Assembly: GCA_003343995.1 (NCBI GenBank) | Contig: QAKE01000011.1 | Span: 133,132 to 197,131 of the forward strand | Reading direction: 5' to 3' | Origin: Bacillota bacterium | GTDB lineage: Bacteria; Bacillota; Clostridia; Christensenellales; Borkfalkiaceae | Length of the DNA: 64,000 nt | In this document: positions 49,344-58,400 of the stretch, one piece after another | Layout of the letters: each line of letters starts with the position of its first letter | Position numbering within the stretch: position 1 is the stretch's first letter | Program-made: the position numbers and the translations under genes | The notes under the pieces: model-generated | The model's input: only the letters and a program-made list of their open reading frames with translations | Told to the model about the DNA's origin: nothing | Databases searched by the model: none

Positions 49344-50282
49344 TCAGACCTGCATGGCGCCCAGCTCGGCCAGCCGGGTGCGGCAGTCCGCCATCATCTC
49401 GTCCAGGATGGCGGACACCGGGCGGATCTCGTGCAGCATGCCGGCCACCTGACCGGCCATCAGGCTGCCGGTGTCGGTGTCGCCCTCAAAGACGGCACGG
49501 CGCAGGCTGCCCAGGGTGAACTTTTCCAGCTCCATCTTGTCGGCGCCGGCCTTCTCCTGCCGGACGTATTCCCGGCTCATCTTGTTCTTGAGCACCCGCA
49601 CCGGGGTGCCGCCGATCCGGCCGGTGACGATGGTATCGCTGTCCTTGGCCTTGAGCAGGGCGGCCTTGTAGTTGGGATGGATGGGGCACTCCTCCGAGGT
49701 CAGCAGGCAGGTGCCGATCTGGGCGCCGCAGGCCCCCAGGGCAAAGGCGGCGGCCAGCTGCCGGCCACTGGCGATGCCGCCGGCGGCGATCACCGGCAGA
49801 TCCACCGCGTCAACCACCTGGGGCACCAGGGCCATGGTGGCCATCTCGCCCACATGGCCGCCGCTCTCGGTGCCCTCGGCGATGACGGCGTCGGCGCCGC
49901 AGGCGGCCAGATGCCTGGCCAGCACCGCAGCGGCCACCACCGGGATCACCTTGATGCCGGCGGCCTTCCATTCCTTCATGTATTTCCCGGGATTGCCGGC
50001 GCCGGTGGTGACCACCTGGACGCCCTCCTCCACCACGATCCTGGCGAACTCGTCGGCCTGGGGATGCATCAGCATGATGTTGACCCCGAAAGGCTTGTCG
50101 GTCAGTTCCTTGCAGCGGCGGATGTTCTCCCGCAGCGAATCGGTATTCATCCCGCCGGCGCCGATCAGGCCCAGCGCCCCGGCGTTGGAGCAGGCGGCGG
50201 CGAACTCGCCGGTGGCGATGTTGGCCATGCCGCCCTGGATGATGGGGTACTTGGTGCCCAGAATTTCGTTCAGCAGTTTCAT
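49344..50282 (-). CDS. fabK: FMN-dependent enoyl-ACP reductase II FabK
   Basis: 312 residues. YPIIQGGMANIATGEFAAA, VTTGAGNPGKYM, AEGTESGGHVG and PVIAAGGIASGRQLAAA (FMN phosphate site) match FabK of Streptococcus and Clostridia. It replaces FabI, so the strain would be expected to resist triclosan-type FabI inhibitors. It overlaps fabH by 4 bp (ATGA). Confidence 0.93.
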   Translation of the reverse strand: MKLLNEILGTKYPIIQGGMANIATGEFAAACSNAGALGLIGAGGMNTDSLRENIRRCKELTDKPFGVNIMLMHPQADEFARIVVEEGVQVVTTGAGNPGKYMKEWKAAGIKVIPVVAAAVLARHLAACGADAVIAEGTESGGHVGEMATMALVPQVVDAVDLPVIAAGGIASGRQLAAAFALGACGAQIGTCLLTSEECPIHPNYKAALLKAKDSDTIVTGRIGGTPVRVLKNKMSREYVRQEKAGADKMELEKFTLGSLRRAVFEGDTDTGSLMAGQVAGMLHEIRPVSAILDEMMADCRTRLAELGAMQV

Positions 50283-51229
50283 ACCGGAACCTCCTTGACT
50301 TGCAGCAGCACGCCGCCCCAGGTCAGCCCGCCGCCGAACCCGACGCAGGCGATGCGCTGGCCGGGGGCCAGCAGCCCCCGCTCGGCCATCTCGTTGAGGG
50401 CCATGGGGATGCTGGCGGCACTGGTGTTGCCGAAACGGTCGATGTTCTTGTAAAACTTTTCGGGGCAGCCGATCTTTTTGACGCAGTGGTCGATGATCCG
50501 GCTGTTGGCCTGGTGGCAGATGACCCAGGACAGATCCTCCATGGTCAGGCCGGCCTGGTCCAGCACCCCGGTCAGGCAGCGGGGCAGGGCGTCCACCGCG
50601 AAGCGGAAGACCGCCTTGCCGTCCATCTTGATGGCCGAAGGCTCCGGGCCGGGGCCTTCGGCGGAGATCTCAAACCCGCCCCGGGCGCCCAGCATGGCGG
50701 CAAAGGGGCCGTCCTGGGTGCGCTCCAGCACCGCGGCCCCCGCCCCGTCCCCAAACAGGACGCAGGTGGAGCGGTCGGTCATGTCCATCAGGCGGGAGAG
50801 CTGTTCGCAGCCCACCACCAGGGCGTACCGCCCGCCGGTGCCGGCCAGCAGCCCCCGGGCGGTGGCCACGGCGTAGACAAAGCCGGAGCAGGCGGCGTTG
50901 AGGTCAAACACCGGGATGTTCTCGGGCAGGCCCAGTTCCCGCTGCACCAGGCAGGCCACGCTGGGGGTGGCATAGGCCCCCGACAGGGTGGCGCAGATGC
51001 AGCAGCCGATCTGGTCGGGGGTCAGCCCGCTGCGCTGCAGCGCCTGGCGGGCGGCGGCGATGGCCAGGGTGTGGTCGGCCTCCCCCTCGGCGCAGAAATA
51101 CCGCTGGCGGATGCCGGTACGGGTGGTGATCCACTCGTCGCTGGTCTCCACCATCCGGCTCAGGTCCTCATTGGTGACAACCCGGCTGGGCAAGGCCCCG
51201 CCGGTGGCAATGAGCTGCAATCCTTCCAT
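50279..51229 (-). CDS. fabH: 3-oxoacyl-ACP synthase III FabH
   Basis: 316 residues from ATG 51229 after AAGGGAGAAG. The Cys-His-Asn triad is in DLNAACSGF (Cys114), ICHQANSRI and GNTSAAS. It starts fatty-acid synthesis from acetyl- or branched acyl-CoA and malonyl-ACP. The frame continues 86 codons upstream into accA with no homology. Confidence 0.94.
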   Translation of the reverse strand: MEGLQLIATGGALPSRVVTNEDLSRMVETSDEWITTRTGIRQRYFCAEGEADHTLAIAAARQALQRSGLTPDQIGCCICATLSGAYATPSVACLVQRELGLPENIPVFDLNAACSGFVYAVATARGLLAGTGGRYALVVGCEQLSRLMDMTDRSTCVLFGDGAGAAVLERTQDGPFAAMLGARGGFEISAEGPGPEPSAIKMDGKAVFRFAVDALPRCLTGVLDQAGLTMEDLSWVICHQANSRIIDHCVKKIGCPEKFYKNIDRFGNTSAASIPMALNEMAERGLLAPGQRIACVGFGGGLTWGGVLLQVKEVPV

Positions 51230-51240
51230 GGCTTCTCCCT

Positions 51241-52227
51241 TCACCGCCCGATCTGGCGGAATTTCTTGTAGCGCTGTTCGGCCAGTGCCCGGGGGCTCAT
51301 CCGGCAGAGCTGGACCAGATGCTTTTCCAGCGCGGTGTCCAGGCAGGCGAAAAGCTTCTGGTGGTCGGCCTGGGCGCCGCCCAGAGGCTCGGGGATGATC
51401 TCCTCCACGATGCCCCCCTCGTACAGGTCCTGGGCGGTGAGTTTCATCATCTCGCAGGCCTCGCCGCTGCGGGAGGAATCCTTCCACAGGATGCTGGCAA
51501 AGCCCTCGGGGCTGAGCACCGAGTAGACGGCGTTCTCCAGCATCAGGATGTGGTTGGCCACACCCAGGCCCAGGGCGCCGCCGCTGCTGCCCTCGCCGGT
51601 GACCACCGAGATCACCGGCACCGTCAGGGCGCTCATCTCGGCCAGGTTGCGGGCGATGGCCTCGCCCTGACCCCGTTCCTCGGCTTCCTTGCCGGGGTAG
51701 GCGCCGGGGGTGTCGATGAAGGTGATGATGGGCCGGCCAAACTTTTCCGCCTGCTTCATCAGCCGCAGCGCCTTGCGGTAGCCCTCAGGCCCCGGCATGC
51801 CGAAGTTGAACCGGATGTTCTCCTCCAGGGTGCTGCCCTTGCGGTGGCCGATGACGGTCACCGGGATGCCCTTGTACCGGGCGATGCCGCCCAGAATGGC
51901 CTCATCCTCCCGGCACTGGCGGTCCCCCCGCTGCTCAAAGAAATCGGTGAAGAGGGCGTCGATGTACTCGTCGATGCGGGGGCGCTTGGGGTGCCGGGCC
52001 AGAAAGACCCGGTCCTCGGCGGTCAGGTCGGCGCAGCCCTCCACCAGGGCGGCCCGGCGGTTGGTCAGCTCGGTGATTCTGGCCTCGTTGCCCGACACCT
52101 CGTCGGCGGTGGGGTTGAAGGCGTCGTCCGGCAGAAGGTCCTCCCCCAGGCTGGGGCTGACCGCGCTGTGTAGCGCCTCGATCTCGGCGTCGATGGCGTC
52201 GATCTCCTTCAAAGTATCCTTAATCAA
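51241..52227 (-). CDS. accA: Acetyl-CoA carboxylase carboxyltransferase alpha subunit
   Basis: 328 residues. Helical N-terminus (IKDTLKEIDAIDAEIEAL), then ARHPKRPRIDEYIDALFTDF and the crotonase-fold core VISVVTGEGSSGGALGLGVA. With AccD it moves carboxyl from biotin to acetyl-CoA. It overlaps accD by 4 bp. accB and accC are not in this operon. Confidence 0.94.
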   Translation of the reverse strand: MIKDTLKEIDAIDAEIEALHSAVSPSLGEDLLPDDAFNPTADEVSGNEARITELTNRRAALVEGCADLTAEDRVFLARHPKRPRIDEYIDALFTDFFEQRGDRQCREDEAILGGIARYKGIPVTVIGHRKGSTLEENIRFNFGMPGPEGYRKALRLMKQAEKFGRPIITFIDTPGAYPGKEAEERGQGEAIARNLAEMSALTVPVISVVTGEGSSGGALGLGVANHILMLENAVYSVLSPEGFASILWKDSSRSGEACEMMKLTAQDLYEGGIVEEIIPEPLGGAQADHQKLFACLDTALEKHLVQLCRMSPRALAEQRYKKFRQIGR

Positions 52228-53108
52228 CTGCGCTTGCCTCCCTCCGTGTGAAGCTGAAGAATCTGCGCCAGGGTCTTGCGCATCTCGCTGCGGGGCACCA
52301 CGGCGTCCACAAAGCCGTGCTCCAGCAGATACTCGCTGCGCTGGAATCCCTTGGGCAGCTTTTCTCCGATGGTCTGTTCAATGACCCGGGGCCCGGCAAA
52401 GCCGATCAGCGCCCCCGGCTCGGCCAGGGTGATGTCACCCAGGCTGGCAAAGCTGGCGGTGACGCCGCCGGTGGTGGGGTGGGTCAGATAGCTGATGTAC
52501 AGCCCGCCCTTCTGGGAAAACCGCTGGATGGCGGCGCTGGTCTTGGCCATCTGCATCAGGCTGAAGATGCCCTCCTGCATCCGGGCGCCGCCGCTGGCCG
52601 AAAAGATGATCAGCGGCAGGTGCTTGGCGGTGGCGTACTCCACCGCGCGGGTGACCTTTTCCCCCACCGCGGTGCCCATGCTGCCCATGAAAAACCGGCT
52701 GTCCAGCACCGCAGTCACCACCGGAACCCCGCCGATCTTGCCGGTGGCCGTGACCACCGCTTCGTTCAGGCCGGTTTTGCGCTGGGCGGCCTCCAGCTTT
52801 TCGGGATAGCCGGGAAAGTTCAGCCGGTCGCTGGCCTGTACCTCGGGGTCCAGTTCCCGGAAGGTCCCGTGGTCCAGGACCATGCTCAGGCGGTAGTAGC
52901 CGCCGATGGGATGATAGAACCCGCAGTTGGGGCAGACGTACAGGCTTTTGGCCCAGACCTGGCGGGTGGCCCGGCGCTCGCACTTTTTGCAGGTCATGAA
53001 CTGGGGCGCCTGCCACACCGGGGTGTCGGTGCCAGCGTCGCGCCGCGCCTTGAGCTGGAAGACCCGCTCGCTGCTGCCGGCCGCAAACAGCTTGCCTACG
53101 TTTTTCAT
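52224..53108 (-). CDS. accD: Acetyl-CoA carboxylase carboxyltransferase beta subunit
   Basis: 294 residues. Zinc ribbon CKKCERRATRQVWAKSLYVC followed by PNCG (four Cys) at about residues 40-62. Carboxyltransferase core with FSASGGARMQEGIFSLMQMA and LTHPTTGGVTASFA. Forms the A2B2 enzyme with AccA. Confidence 0.94.
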   Translation of the reverse strand: MKNVGKLFAAGSSERVFQLKARRDAGTDTPVWQAPQFMTCKKCERRATRQVWAKSLYVCPNCGFYHPIGGYYRLSMVLDHGTFRELDPEVQASDRLNFPGYPEKLEAAQRKTGLNEAVVTATGKIGGVPVVTAVLDSRFFMGSMGTAVGEKVTRAVEYATAKHLPLIIFSASGGARMQEGIFSLMQMAKTSAAIQRFSQKGGLYISYLTHPTTGGVTASFASLGDITLAEPGALIGFAGPRVIEQTIGEKLPKGFQRSEYLLEHGFVDAVVPRSEMRKTLAQILQLHTEGGKRS

Positions 53109-53145
53109 GGGGATGCCTCCTTCGATGGAAGATGGAGTGTGGGGA

Positions 53146-53376
53146 TTATTCGGCGTGGCTGGTGATGTAGTTGAACAGATCGCCCACCGTCTTCATGTTG
53201 GGCAGCTCTTCGTCGGGGATGGCGATGCCGCAGGCTTCCTCGATGGCCATGTTCAGCTCCACCGCGTCCAGGCTGTCGGCCTGCAGATCGTCGGCCAGGC
53301 TGGCCTCCATGGTGACCTTGTCGGCGTCGCAGCTCAGGGTGTCAACGATAATGTCTTTCATCTCTTCAAAAGTCAT
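53146..53376 (-). CDS. acpP: Acyl carrier protein
   Basis: 76 residues, acidic and helical. The phosphopantetheine site is ADSLDAVEL (Ser35). First gene of the FAS-II operon, with AAGGAG before the ATG. It carries the growing acyl chain; as the likely source of the FabT co-repressor (acyl-ACP), it closes the control loop. Confidence 0.95.
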   Translation of the reverse strand: MTFEEMKDIIVDTLSCDADKVTMEASLADDLQADSLDAVELNMAIEEACGIAIPDEELPNMKTVGDLFNYITSHAE

Positions 53377-53418
53377 GGTAAAAATCTCCTTGTCTGTGGC
53401 AGTTTATTTGTTTGAAAA

Positions 53419-53444
53419 TTTTATCTAAATAAATTTAGATAAAA
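53419..53444. promoter_or_regulatory. 26-bp palindrome, probable FabT-like operator
   Basis: TTTTATCTAAAT (53419-53430) and ATTTAGATAAAA (53433-53444) are perfect inverted arms with a 2-base centre. It lies just downstream of the acpP transcription start, where a bound repressor would block elongation or clearance. The likely ligand is the MarR-type protein at the operon end. Confidence 0.8.
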
Positions 53445-53455
53445 AGTCTGGTACA

Positions 53456-53483
53456 ATTATACACCGGCAAAGGCGGTTGTCAA
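53456..53483 (-). promoter_or_regulatory. Promoter of the FAS-II operon
   Basis: On the minus strand TTGACA (53483-53478) and TATAAT (53461-53456), both consensus, with 16-bp spacing. Transcription should start about 53449, directly before the palindrome. Confidence 0.85.
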
Positions 53484-53570
53484 GAAATTTTTTCCGGCGG
53501 CTCCATTTTTGGCATGCTGCATAAAAATACAGGTTTTTATCATAAAATTCCGGTTTGATGAATATTTCTC

Positions 53571-53599
53571 TTGCCTCCGGCGGTCTGCTGTGCCATAAT
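53571..53599 (+). promoter_or_regulatory. Putative argF promoter
   Basis: TTGCCT (53571-53576) and CATAAT (53594-53599), 17-bp spacing. No clear ARG-box pair was recognised. Confidence 0.5.
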
Positions 53600-53676
53600 A
53601 AAGACAGCCGCGCCGCCCGGCGGCACGGCTGCAACAGCAAAAAGGCAACTTACTTATATAAGGAGAGGCGAGAAGG

Positions 53677-54669
53677 ATGGATTTCAAAGGCAGAGATTTC
53701 CTCACCCTGCTGGACTACACCCCGCAGGAGATTGACGCGCTGCTGAATCTGGCGGCGGACCTGAAGGCGAAGAAGAAGGCGGGGGTTCCCCATGACGTGC
53801 TGCGGGGCAAGAACGTGGCGCTGATTTTTGAAAAGACCTCCACCCGCACCCGGTGCAGCTTTGAGGTGGCAGCCCACGACCTGGGCATGGGCACCACCTA
53901 CCTGGATCCCACCGGCAGCCAGATCGGCAAAAAGGAGTCCATTGCCGACACCGCCCAGGTGCTCTGCTCCATGTTTGACGGCATCGAGTACCGGGGCTAC
54001 GGCCAGGCCATTGTGGAGGAACTGGCCCAATATTCCACCGTGCCGGTCTGGAACGGCCTGACCAACGAGTTCCACCCCACCCAGATCCTGGCGGATTTCC
54101 TCACCATCCGGGAGCAGTTCGGCAAGCTGGCGGGGCTTAAATTTGCCTACTTCGGGGACGCCCGGTACAACATGGGCAACTCGCTGATGATCGGCTGCGC
54201 CAAGATGGGGCTGGACTTTGTGGCCTGCGCCCCCAAGGCTTACTGGCCCGACCCGGCGCTGGTGGAGCGGTGCAAGGGTTTTGCGGCGGCCAGCGGCGGC
54301 TCGGTCACCCTCAGCGAGGACACCGCCGCGGCGGCCGGCGCCAACATCCTCTACACCGACGTCTGGGTGAGCATGGGTGAGCCGGTGGAGGTCTGGCAGG
54401 AGCGCATCCAGGCGCTGTCCCCCTACCAGATCAACGCCGACCGGATGGCCGAAGCGGCCCCCGACGCCGTCTTCATGCACTGTTTGCCCGCCTACCACGA
54501 CCACAAGACCGCCATCGGCAAGGAGATGGGGGAGCGGTTTGGCCGGGATGCCATGGAAGTCACCGACGAGGTCTTTACCGGGCCGCAGTCCATCGTTTTC
54601 CGGGAGGCGGAAAACCGGATGCACACCATCAAGGCGGTGATGGCCGCCACCCTGGGCGCCCAATTCTGA
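53677..54669 (+). CDS. argF: Ornithine carbamoyltransferase
   Basis: 330 residues. Carbamoyl-phosphate loop EKTSTRTRCSFE (residues 52-63) and the ornithine/Cys loop FMHCLPAYHDHKT are intact, with NGLTNEFHPTQILADFLTI between. It makes citrulline from ornithine and carbamoyl phosphate; arginine synthesis or, in reverse, deiminase-pathway use. No other arg genes are adjacent, so direction cannot be told. Confidence 0.95.
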   Translation: MDFKGRDFLTLLDYTPQEIDALLNLAADLKAKKKAGVPHDVLRGKNVALIFEKTSTRTRCSFEVAAHDLGMGTTYLDPTGSQIGKKESIADTAQVLCSMFDGIEYRGYGQAIVEELAQYSTVPVWNGLTNEFHPTQILADFLTIREQFGKLAGLKFAYFGDARYNMGNSLMIGCAKMGLDFVACAPKAYWPDPALVERCKGFAAASGGSVTLSEDTAAAAGANILYTDVWVSMGEPVEVWQERIQALSPYQINADRMAEAAPDAVFMHCLPAYHDHKTAIGKEMGERFGRDAMEVTDEVFTGPQSIVFREAENRMHTIKAVMAATLGAQF

Positions 54670-54672
54670 ATC

Positions 54673-54701
54673 TTGCATTTTCCTGCACCGGAGCGTATAC
54701 T
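54673..54701 (+). promoter_or_regulatory. Promoter of the ECF S-component gene
   Basis: TTGCAT (54673-54678) and TATACT (54696-54701), 17-bp spacing. The leader holds a small hairpin CGGCTTT/AAAGCCG starting at 54707. No known riboswitch core was recognised. Confidence 0.65.
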
Positions 54702-54778
54702 GGAAACGGCTTTGGGGACAAAGCCGAAAATATGCGCTGTACTTTGAAGAGAAGACGGCAGCAGGAGGAAAATTGAAT

Positions 54779-55396
54779 ATGAAACCAATCAAGACGGAAA
54801 CCCGCCGCCTGACCCAACTGGCGCTGTTGTTGGCGTTGGTTCTGATCATGGCCTACACCCCGCTGGGCTATCTGCCCATCGGCCCGCTCTCGCTGAGCCT
54901 GTTGACCATTCCGGTGGCCATCGGCGCCATGCTGCTTGGCCCCGCCGGCGGCGCCATCCTGGGCACGGCCTTCGGCCTGACCAGCTTTATGAGCGCCATG
55001 GAGGGCAAAAGTGCCATGGGCACCGCCCTGTTCACCATCAACCCGGTGTGGTGCTTCGTGGTTACGGTGGCGGCCCGGCTGCTCTGTGGTCTGCTTTGCG
55101 CCCTGATCTACCGGGCGGTCTGCAAACTGCTGCCCAACCGCACCAAGCTCTGCTGCGCCCTGGGCGGGCTGGCGGCTCCGGTGCTCAACACCGTCCTGTT
55201 CATGGGGATGCTGGTGTTCTTCTACTATGACAGCGACTATGTGCAGGGGCTGGTTTCCACCCTGGGGGTCAGCAACCCGCTGACCTTCGTCATCGCCCTG
55301 GTGGGCATTCAGGGGGTCATCGAAGCGGTGGTCTGCTGTGCGGTGTCGGCCGCGGTGACGGTGCCGCTGCTCAAATTCCTCGGCAAAAAGAAGTGA
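54779..55396 (+). CDS. ECF transporter S component (vitamin specificity unknown)
   Basis: 205 residues from ATG 54779, 10 bases after AGGAGG (a TTG at 54773 is too close). Six hydrophobic helices. The start of the core, MAYTPLGYLPIGPLSLSLLT, and IGAMLLGPAGGAILGTAFGL match ECF-S proteins of the FolT/PanT-like Pfam group. It works with a shared energising module encoded elsewhere. Substrate could be a vitamin or its precursor; not decidable from sequence. Confidence 0.85.
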   Translation: MKPIKTETRRLTQLALLLALVLIMAYTPLGYLPIGPLSLSLLTIPVAIGAMLLGPAGGAILGTAFGLTSFMSAMEGKSAMGTALFTINPVWCFVVTVAARLLCGLLCALIYRAVCKLLPNRTKLCCALGGLAAPVLNTVLFMGMLVFFYYDSDYVQGLVSTLGVSNPLTFVIALVGIQGVIEAVVCCAVSAAVTVPLLKFLGKKK

Positions 55397-55403
55397 TTTC
55401 GGT

Positions 55404-55439
55404 TTCGGGCGCGCCACAGAGGCACGCCCGAATTTTTTT
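55404..55439 (+). terminator. Terminator of the ECF S-component gene
   Basis: TTCGGGCG (55404-55411) pairs with CGCCCGAA (55425-55432), followed by seven Ts. Confidence 0.88.
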
Positions 55440-55642
55440 CTCTTTTTTGGCGCTCTCTGCCAAAATTTGCCCGGCTCTTTCGTTAAAATAAACGGGAAAC
55501 ACCGGGAGGAAAGGCAGAGCGCTTTCCCCAGCTCTTAACACTTCCTCCACAGATTTATCACACTTTCGCGTTAGGCTGAAACAGAAAGCCCGTCAGCTCC
55601 GGCTGATTCCCACCAATATACAGGAGAGGCAGGAAATACCAG

Positions 55643-57619
55643 ATGCAAGAAGACCAGAACCAGGAACTCGACCTTCGGCAGGAGACGCCGGCGGAGGATG
55701 CCTCCGACCTGTCCTTGCCCGATCAGCCACAATTTGAGGATCCGGCCCCGGCCGCCCCGCTGCCCAAGCGCAAGATTTGGTTTGCACGGCACAAGGTGCT
55801 CACCGTGGTGCTGGTGCTGATCCTGGCGGCGGCCGGGCTGGTGGTCTGGCAGCTGCGCCGGGCCGCCGACGCCGTCAAGGCCATGAGCACCTACCAGTTT
55901 GTCCGCACCACCGTCCTCAAGCGCACCTCGCTGGACAACAGCGTCAGCGTCAGCGGCACCGTCAATTCCGGCGAAAAAGCCAGCGTTACGGTGGCCGACG
56001 CGGCCAAGACCTACAAGGTGGCCAGCGTCAACGTCCAGGTGGGCGACCATGTCAACGAGGGGGATGTCATCGCCACCCTGGACACCGCCGACCTGGAACG
56101 CCAGATCCAGGAAGCCGAGCAGAGCTATTCCGACACCCTGCAGGCCGCCCAGACCAGCTATGACCGGGCGCTGGATGACTACAACACCTCGGTGGTGCAG
56201 CACGACAACAACCTGATTGATCTGCAGGCCAAGGTGGACGAGGCCAACACCAGCGTCTCGGACGCCCAGAAGGCGCTGGACGACGCTCAGAGCAGCAAGG
56301 ACAGCGCCCAGAGCAACCGGGACACCCTCAAGGCGGAATATGATCGGGTCCAGGCCGAGATCAGCAGCTACACCATGGCCTACAACACCGCCGCCCAGAA
56401 CGAGAACAACGCCCTCAGCGCCCTGAACACCGCCAACCTGCTGGTGGTGGAAAAGAGCAACAACCGCAACAGCGCCCAGTATGCGGTGGACGCCGACCCC
56501 AGCGACGCCAACATCGCCGCCCGGGATGCCGCCCAGGCTGAACTGGACAGCGCCACCGCCGACCAGACCGCCAAACAGGCGGCCTATGACCAGGCCCATG
56601 CGGCCACCGCCGAGGCCCAGCAGGCGCTGTCCGAAGCGCAGAACAGCTGTTCGGTGGTCTCGCTGGGGCTTTACGGCTTCCAGGCCATCGAACAGGCATA
56701 CAACACCGCCGAACAGACCCTGAGCCAGGCCCAGACTGCCCTGGACACCGCCCAGAAAACCCTGGACACCGCCAACCAGCAGCTGACCAGCGCCCAGAGC
56801 GCCTATGACAGCGAAAAGAACTACTCCACCATCAAGCAGAAACAGCAGACGCTGGAGGACGCCGAGACCAAGCTGGAGCAGGCCAAGCGCACCCCCGACA
56901 ACCTGACCACCCTGCGGGAGACCCTGGCCGACTGTACCCTCACCGCCACCATGTCGGGCACTGTCACCGCCCTCAACGCCACGGTGGGTTCGGTTTGCAG
57001 CGGTGACGTGGCCACCATCCAGGACACCGACGCCCTGGTGGTGGAGGTGACGGTCCCCGCCGACGACGTGCCCAGCCTCAAGACCGGGCTTTCCTGCATT
57101 GTGACCAGCGACGCCACCGGCAGCACCGAGATCCCCGGCACCCTGACCCAGATTGACCCGGTGGCCAACGACAAGGGTACCTTCGGCGCCAAGGTCAAGA
57201 TCAGCAGCGACAACAGCGACCTGCTCATCGGGGTGCAGGCCAAGGTGGAAATCATCATCCAGCAGACCGACAATGTATTCACCGTCCCCATCGATGCGGT
57301 GGGCACCGCCGAGGACGGCAGCAGCTATGTGCTGCGCCAGACCGGCGGCAGCGGGGTGGATATGACCTTTGAGGAAGTCCCGGTGACCACCGGCGAGGCC
57401 AACGATTACTCCATCGTCATCAGCGGCGACGATCTGGCCGAGGGGGATGTGATCCGCTCCTCCGCCGATCTGACCCAGGGCCTGGAATCCAGCGACAACA
57501 CCGAAGACCTGGGCGAAATGCTTACCGGTGATGTGAGCGTGGAGATGGAAGTCCCCGCTGAAGGCGGCGGTCCCGGCGGCCCCGGCGGCGGCCCGGCCGA
57601 CGCCCCCGGAGGACAGTGA
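55643..57619 (+). CDS. HlyD/MacA-type membrane fusion protein with long coiled coil
   Basis: 658 residues. Acidic cytoplasmic N-terminus, one membrane helix (VLTVVLVLILAAAGLVVWQL, about residues 51-70), a lipoyl-like half (VQVGDHVNEGDVIATLDTAD), then about 260 residues of Gln/Asp/Ala-rich coiled coil (residues 150-430) and the beta-barrel (PGTLTQIDPVANDKGTFGAK). It ends in a Gly-Pro-rich tail after VEMEVPAEGGG. Works with the next two genes as a MacAB-like efflux system. In a Gram-positive there is no outer membrane channel, so the hairpin must serve another purpose. Confidence 0.88.
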   Translation: MQEDQNQELDLRQETPAEDASDLSLPDQPQFEDPAPAAPLPKRKIWFARHKVLTVVLVLILAAAGLVVWQLRRAADAVKAMSTYQFVRTTVLKRTSLDNSVSVSGTVNSGEKASVTVADAAKTYKVASVNVQVGDHVNEGDVIATLDTADLERQIQEAEQSYSDTLQAAQTSYDRALDDYNTSVVQHDNNLIDLQAKVDEANTSVSDAQKALDDAQSSKDSAQSNRDTLKAEYDRVQAEISSYTMAYNTAAQNENNALSALNTANLLVVEKSNNRNSAQYAVDADPSDANIAARDAAQAELDSATADQTAKQAAYDQAHAATAEAQQALSEAQNSCSVVSLGLYGFQAIEQAYNTAEQTLSQAQTALDTAQKTLDTANQQLTSAQSAYDSEKNYSTIKQKQQTLEDAETKLEQAKRTPDNLTTLRETLADCTLTATMSGTVTALNATVGSVCSGDVATIQDTDALVVEVTVPADDVPSLKTGLSCIVTSDATGSTEIPGTLTQIDPVANDKGTFGAKVKISSDNSDLLIGVQAKVEIIIQQTDNVFTVPIDAVGTAEDGSSYVLRQTGGSGVDMTFEEVPVTTGEANDYSIVISGDDLAEGDVIRSSADLTQGLESSDNTEDLGEMLTGDVSVEMEVPAEGGGPGGPGGGPADAPGGQ

Positions 57620-57620
57620 G

Positions 57621-58400
57621 ATGGCGAACCAAGCGGCATTGGCCGCACAGATTGCCCGCGCCGTCACCGGCGGCGATCCGACCCCTCGCCGGCGCGCGCT
57701 GATCCGGATGAAGGGCATCCGCAAGAGTTTTTACATCGGCCAGCCCAACGAGCTGGAGATCCTCCACGGGGTGGATCTCACCGTCTATGAAGGGGAGTTT
57801 GTGGCCATCGTGGGCGAGTCCGGCTCGGGCAAGTCCACCCTCATGAACATCATCGGGGTGCTGGACAAACCCACCTCCGGCACCTACACCCTGGATGGGG
57901 TGGACATCCACCAGGCCCAAGACAACGAGCTGGCCGCCATCCGCAACCGCAAGATCGGCTTTGTCTTTCAGACCTACAACCTGATCGGCCGGCAGTCGGC
58001 GCTGAAAAACGTGGAGCTGCCCATGCTCTACGCCGGGATCCCGGCGGGGGAGCGGGTGCGCCGCGCCAAGGAATGGCTGACCCGGGTGGGGATGGGGGAG
58101 CGGATGCGCCACCAGCCCAACGAACTTTCGGGCGGTCAGAAACAGCGGGTGGCCATCGCCCGGGCCATGGTCAACGAACCGGCCCTGATCCTGGCCGACG
58201 AGCCCACTGGCGCCCTGGACAGCCAGACCAGCCGGGTGGTCATGGATCTCTTCCACGAAATGCACGAAAAATACCACAAAACCATCGTGCTCATCACCCA
58301 CAACGCCGCCCTGGCCGAGGAATGTCAGCGGGTGCTGACCCTGCGGGACGGCCGGATCATCGGGGAACGGAAAGGGGGCGGTGTGCGTGGGGCTCTCTAA
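57621..58400 (+). CDS. MacB-type ABC transporter ATPase
   Basis: 259 residues, 1 bp after the adaptor gene. Walker A GESGSGKST (65-73), Q-loop VFQTYNLIGRQSALKNVELP, signature LSGGQKQR, Walker B LILADEPTGALD, switch His in LITHNAA. LolD/MacB subfamily with its typical FQ(T)YNL. A 30-residue N-terminal extension precedes the domain. Confidence 0.93.
   Translation: MANQAALAAQIARAVTGGDPTPRRRALIRMKGIRKSFYIGQPNELEILHGVDLTVYEGEFVAIVGESGSGKSTLMNIIGVLDKPTSGTYTLDGVDIHQAQDNELAAIRNRKIGFVFQTYNLIGRQSALKNVELPMLYAGIPAGERVRRAKEWLTRVGMGERMRHQPNELSGGQKQRVAIARAMVNEPALILADEPTGALDSQTSRVVMDLFHEMHEKYHKTIVLITHNAALAEECQRVLTLRDGRIIGERKGGGVRGAL

Larger units (their letters stand above)
53377..53676. other. 300-bp divergent control region between acpP and argF
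   Basis: Holds the acpP promoter and palindrome (separate entries), the argF promoter at 53571-53599, and a GC-rich stem (53604-53632, CAGCCG with CGGCTG and CGCCG inside) in the argF leader. That stem lacks a T run, so it is not a terminator. No gene seen. Confidence 0.6.

Noticed and set aside
53604..53632. Terminator or attenuator in the argF leader
   Set aside because: A GC-rich stem is present but no T run follows it.
54702..54778. Riboswitch in the leader of the ECF S-component gene
   Set aside because: Only about 70 bases with one simple hairpin; no preQ1, TPP, THF or FMN core could be recognised.
55571..57724. 717-codon minus-strand open frame opposite the MacA-like gene
   Set aside because: Gly/Val-rich shadow product without motifs; the plus-strand gene has signal, coiled coil and partner genes.
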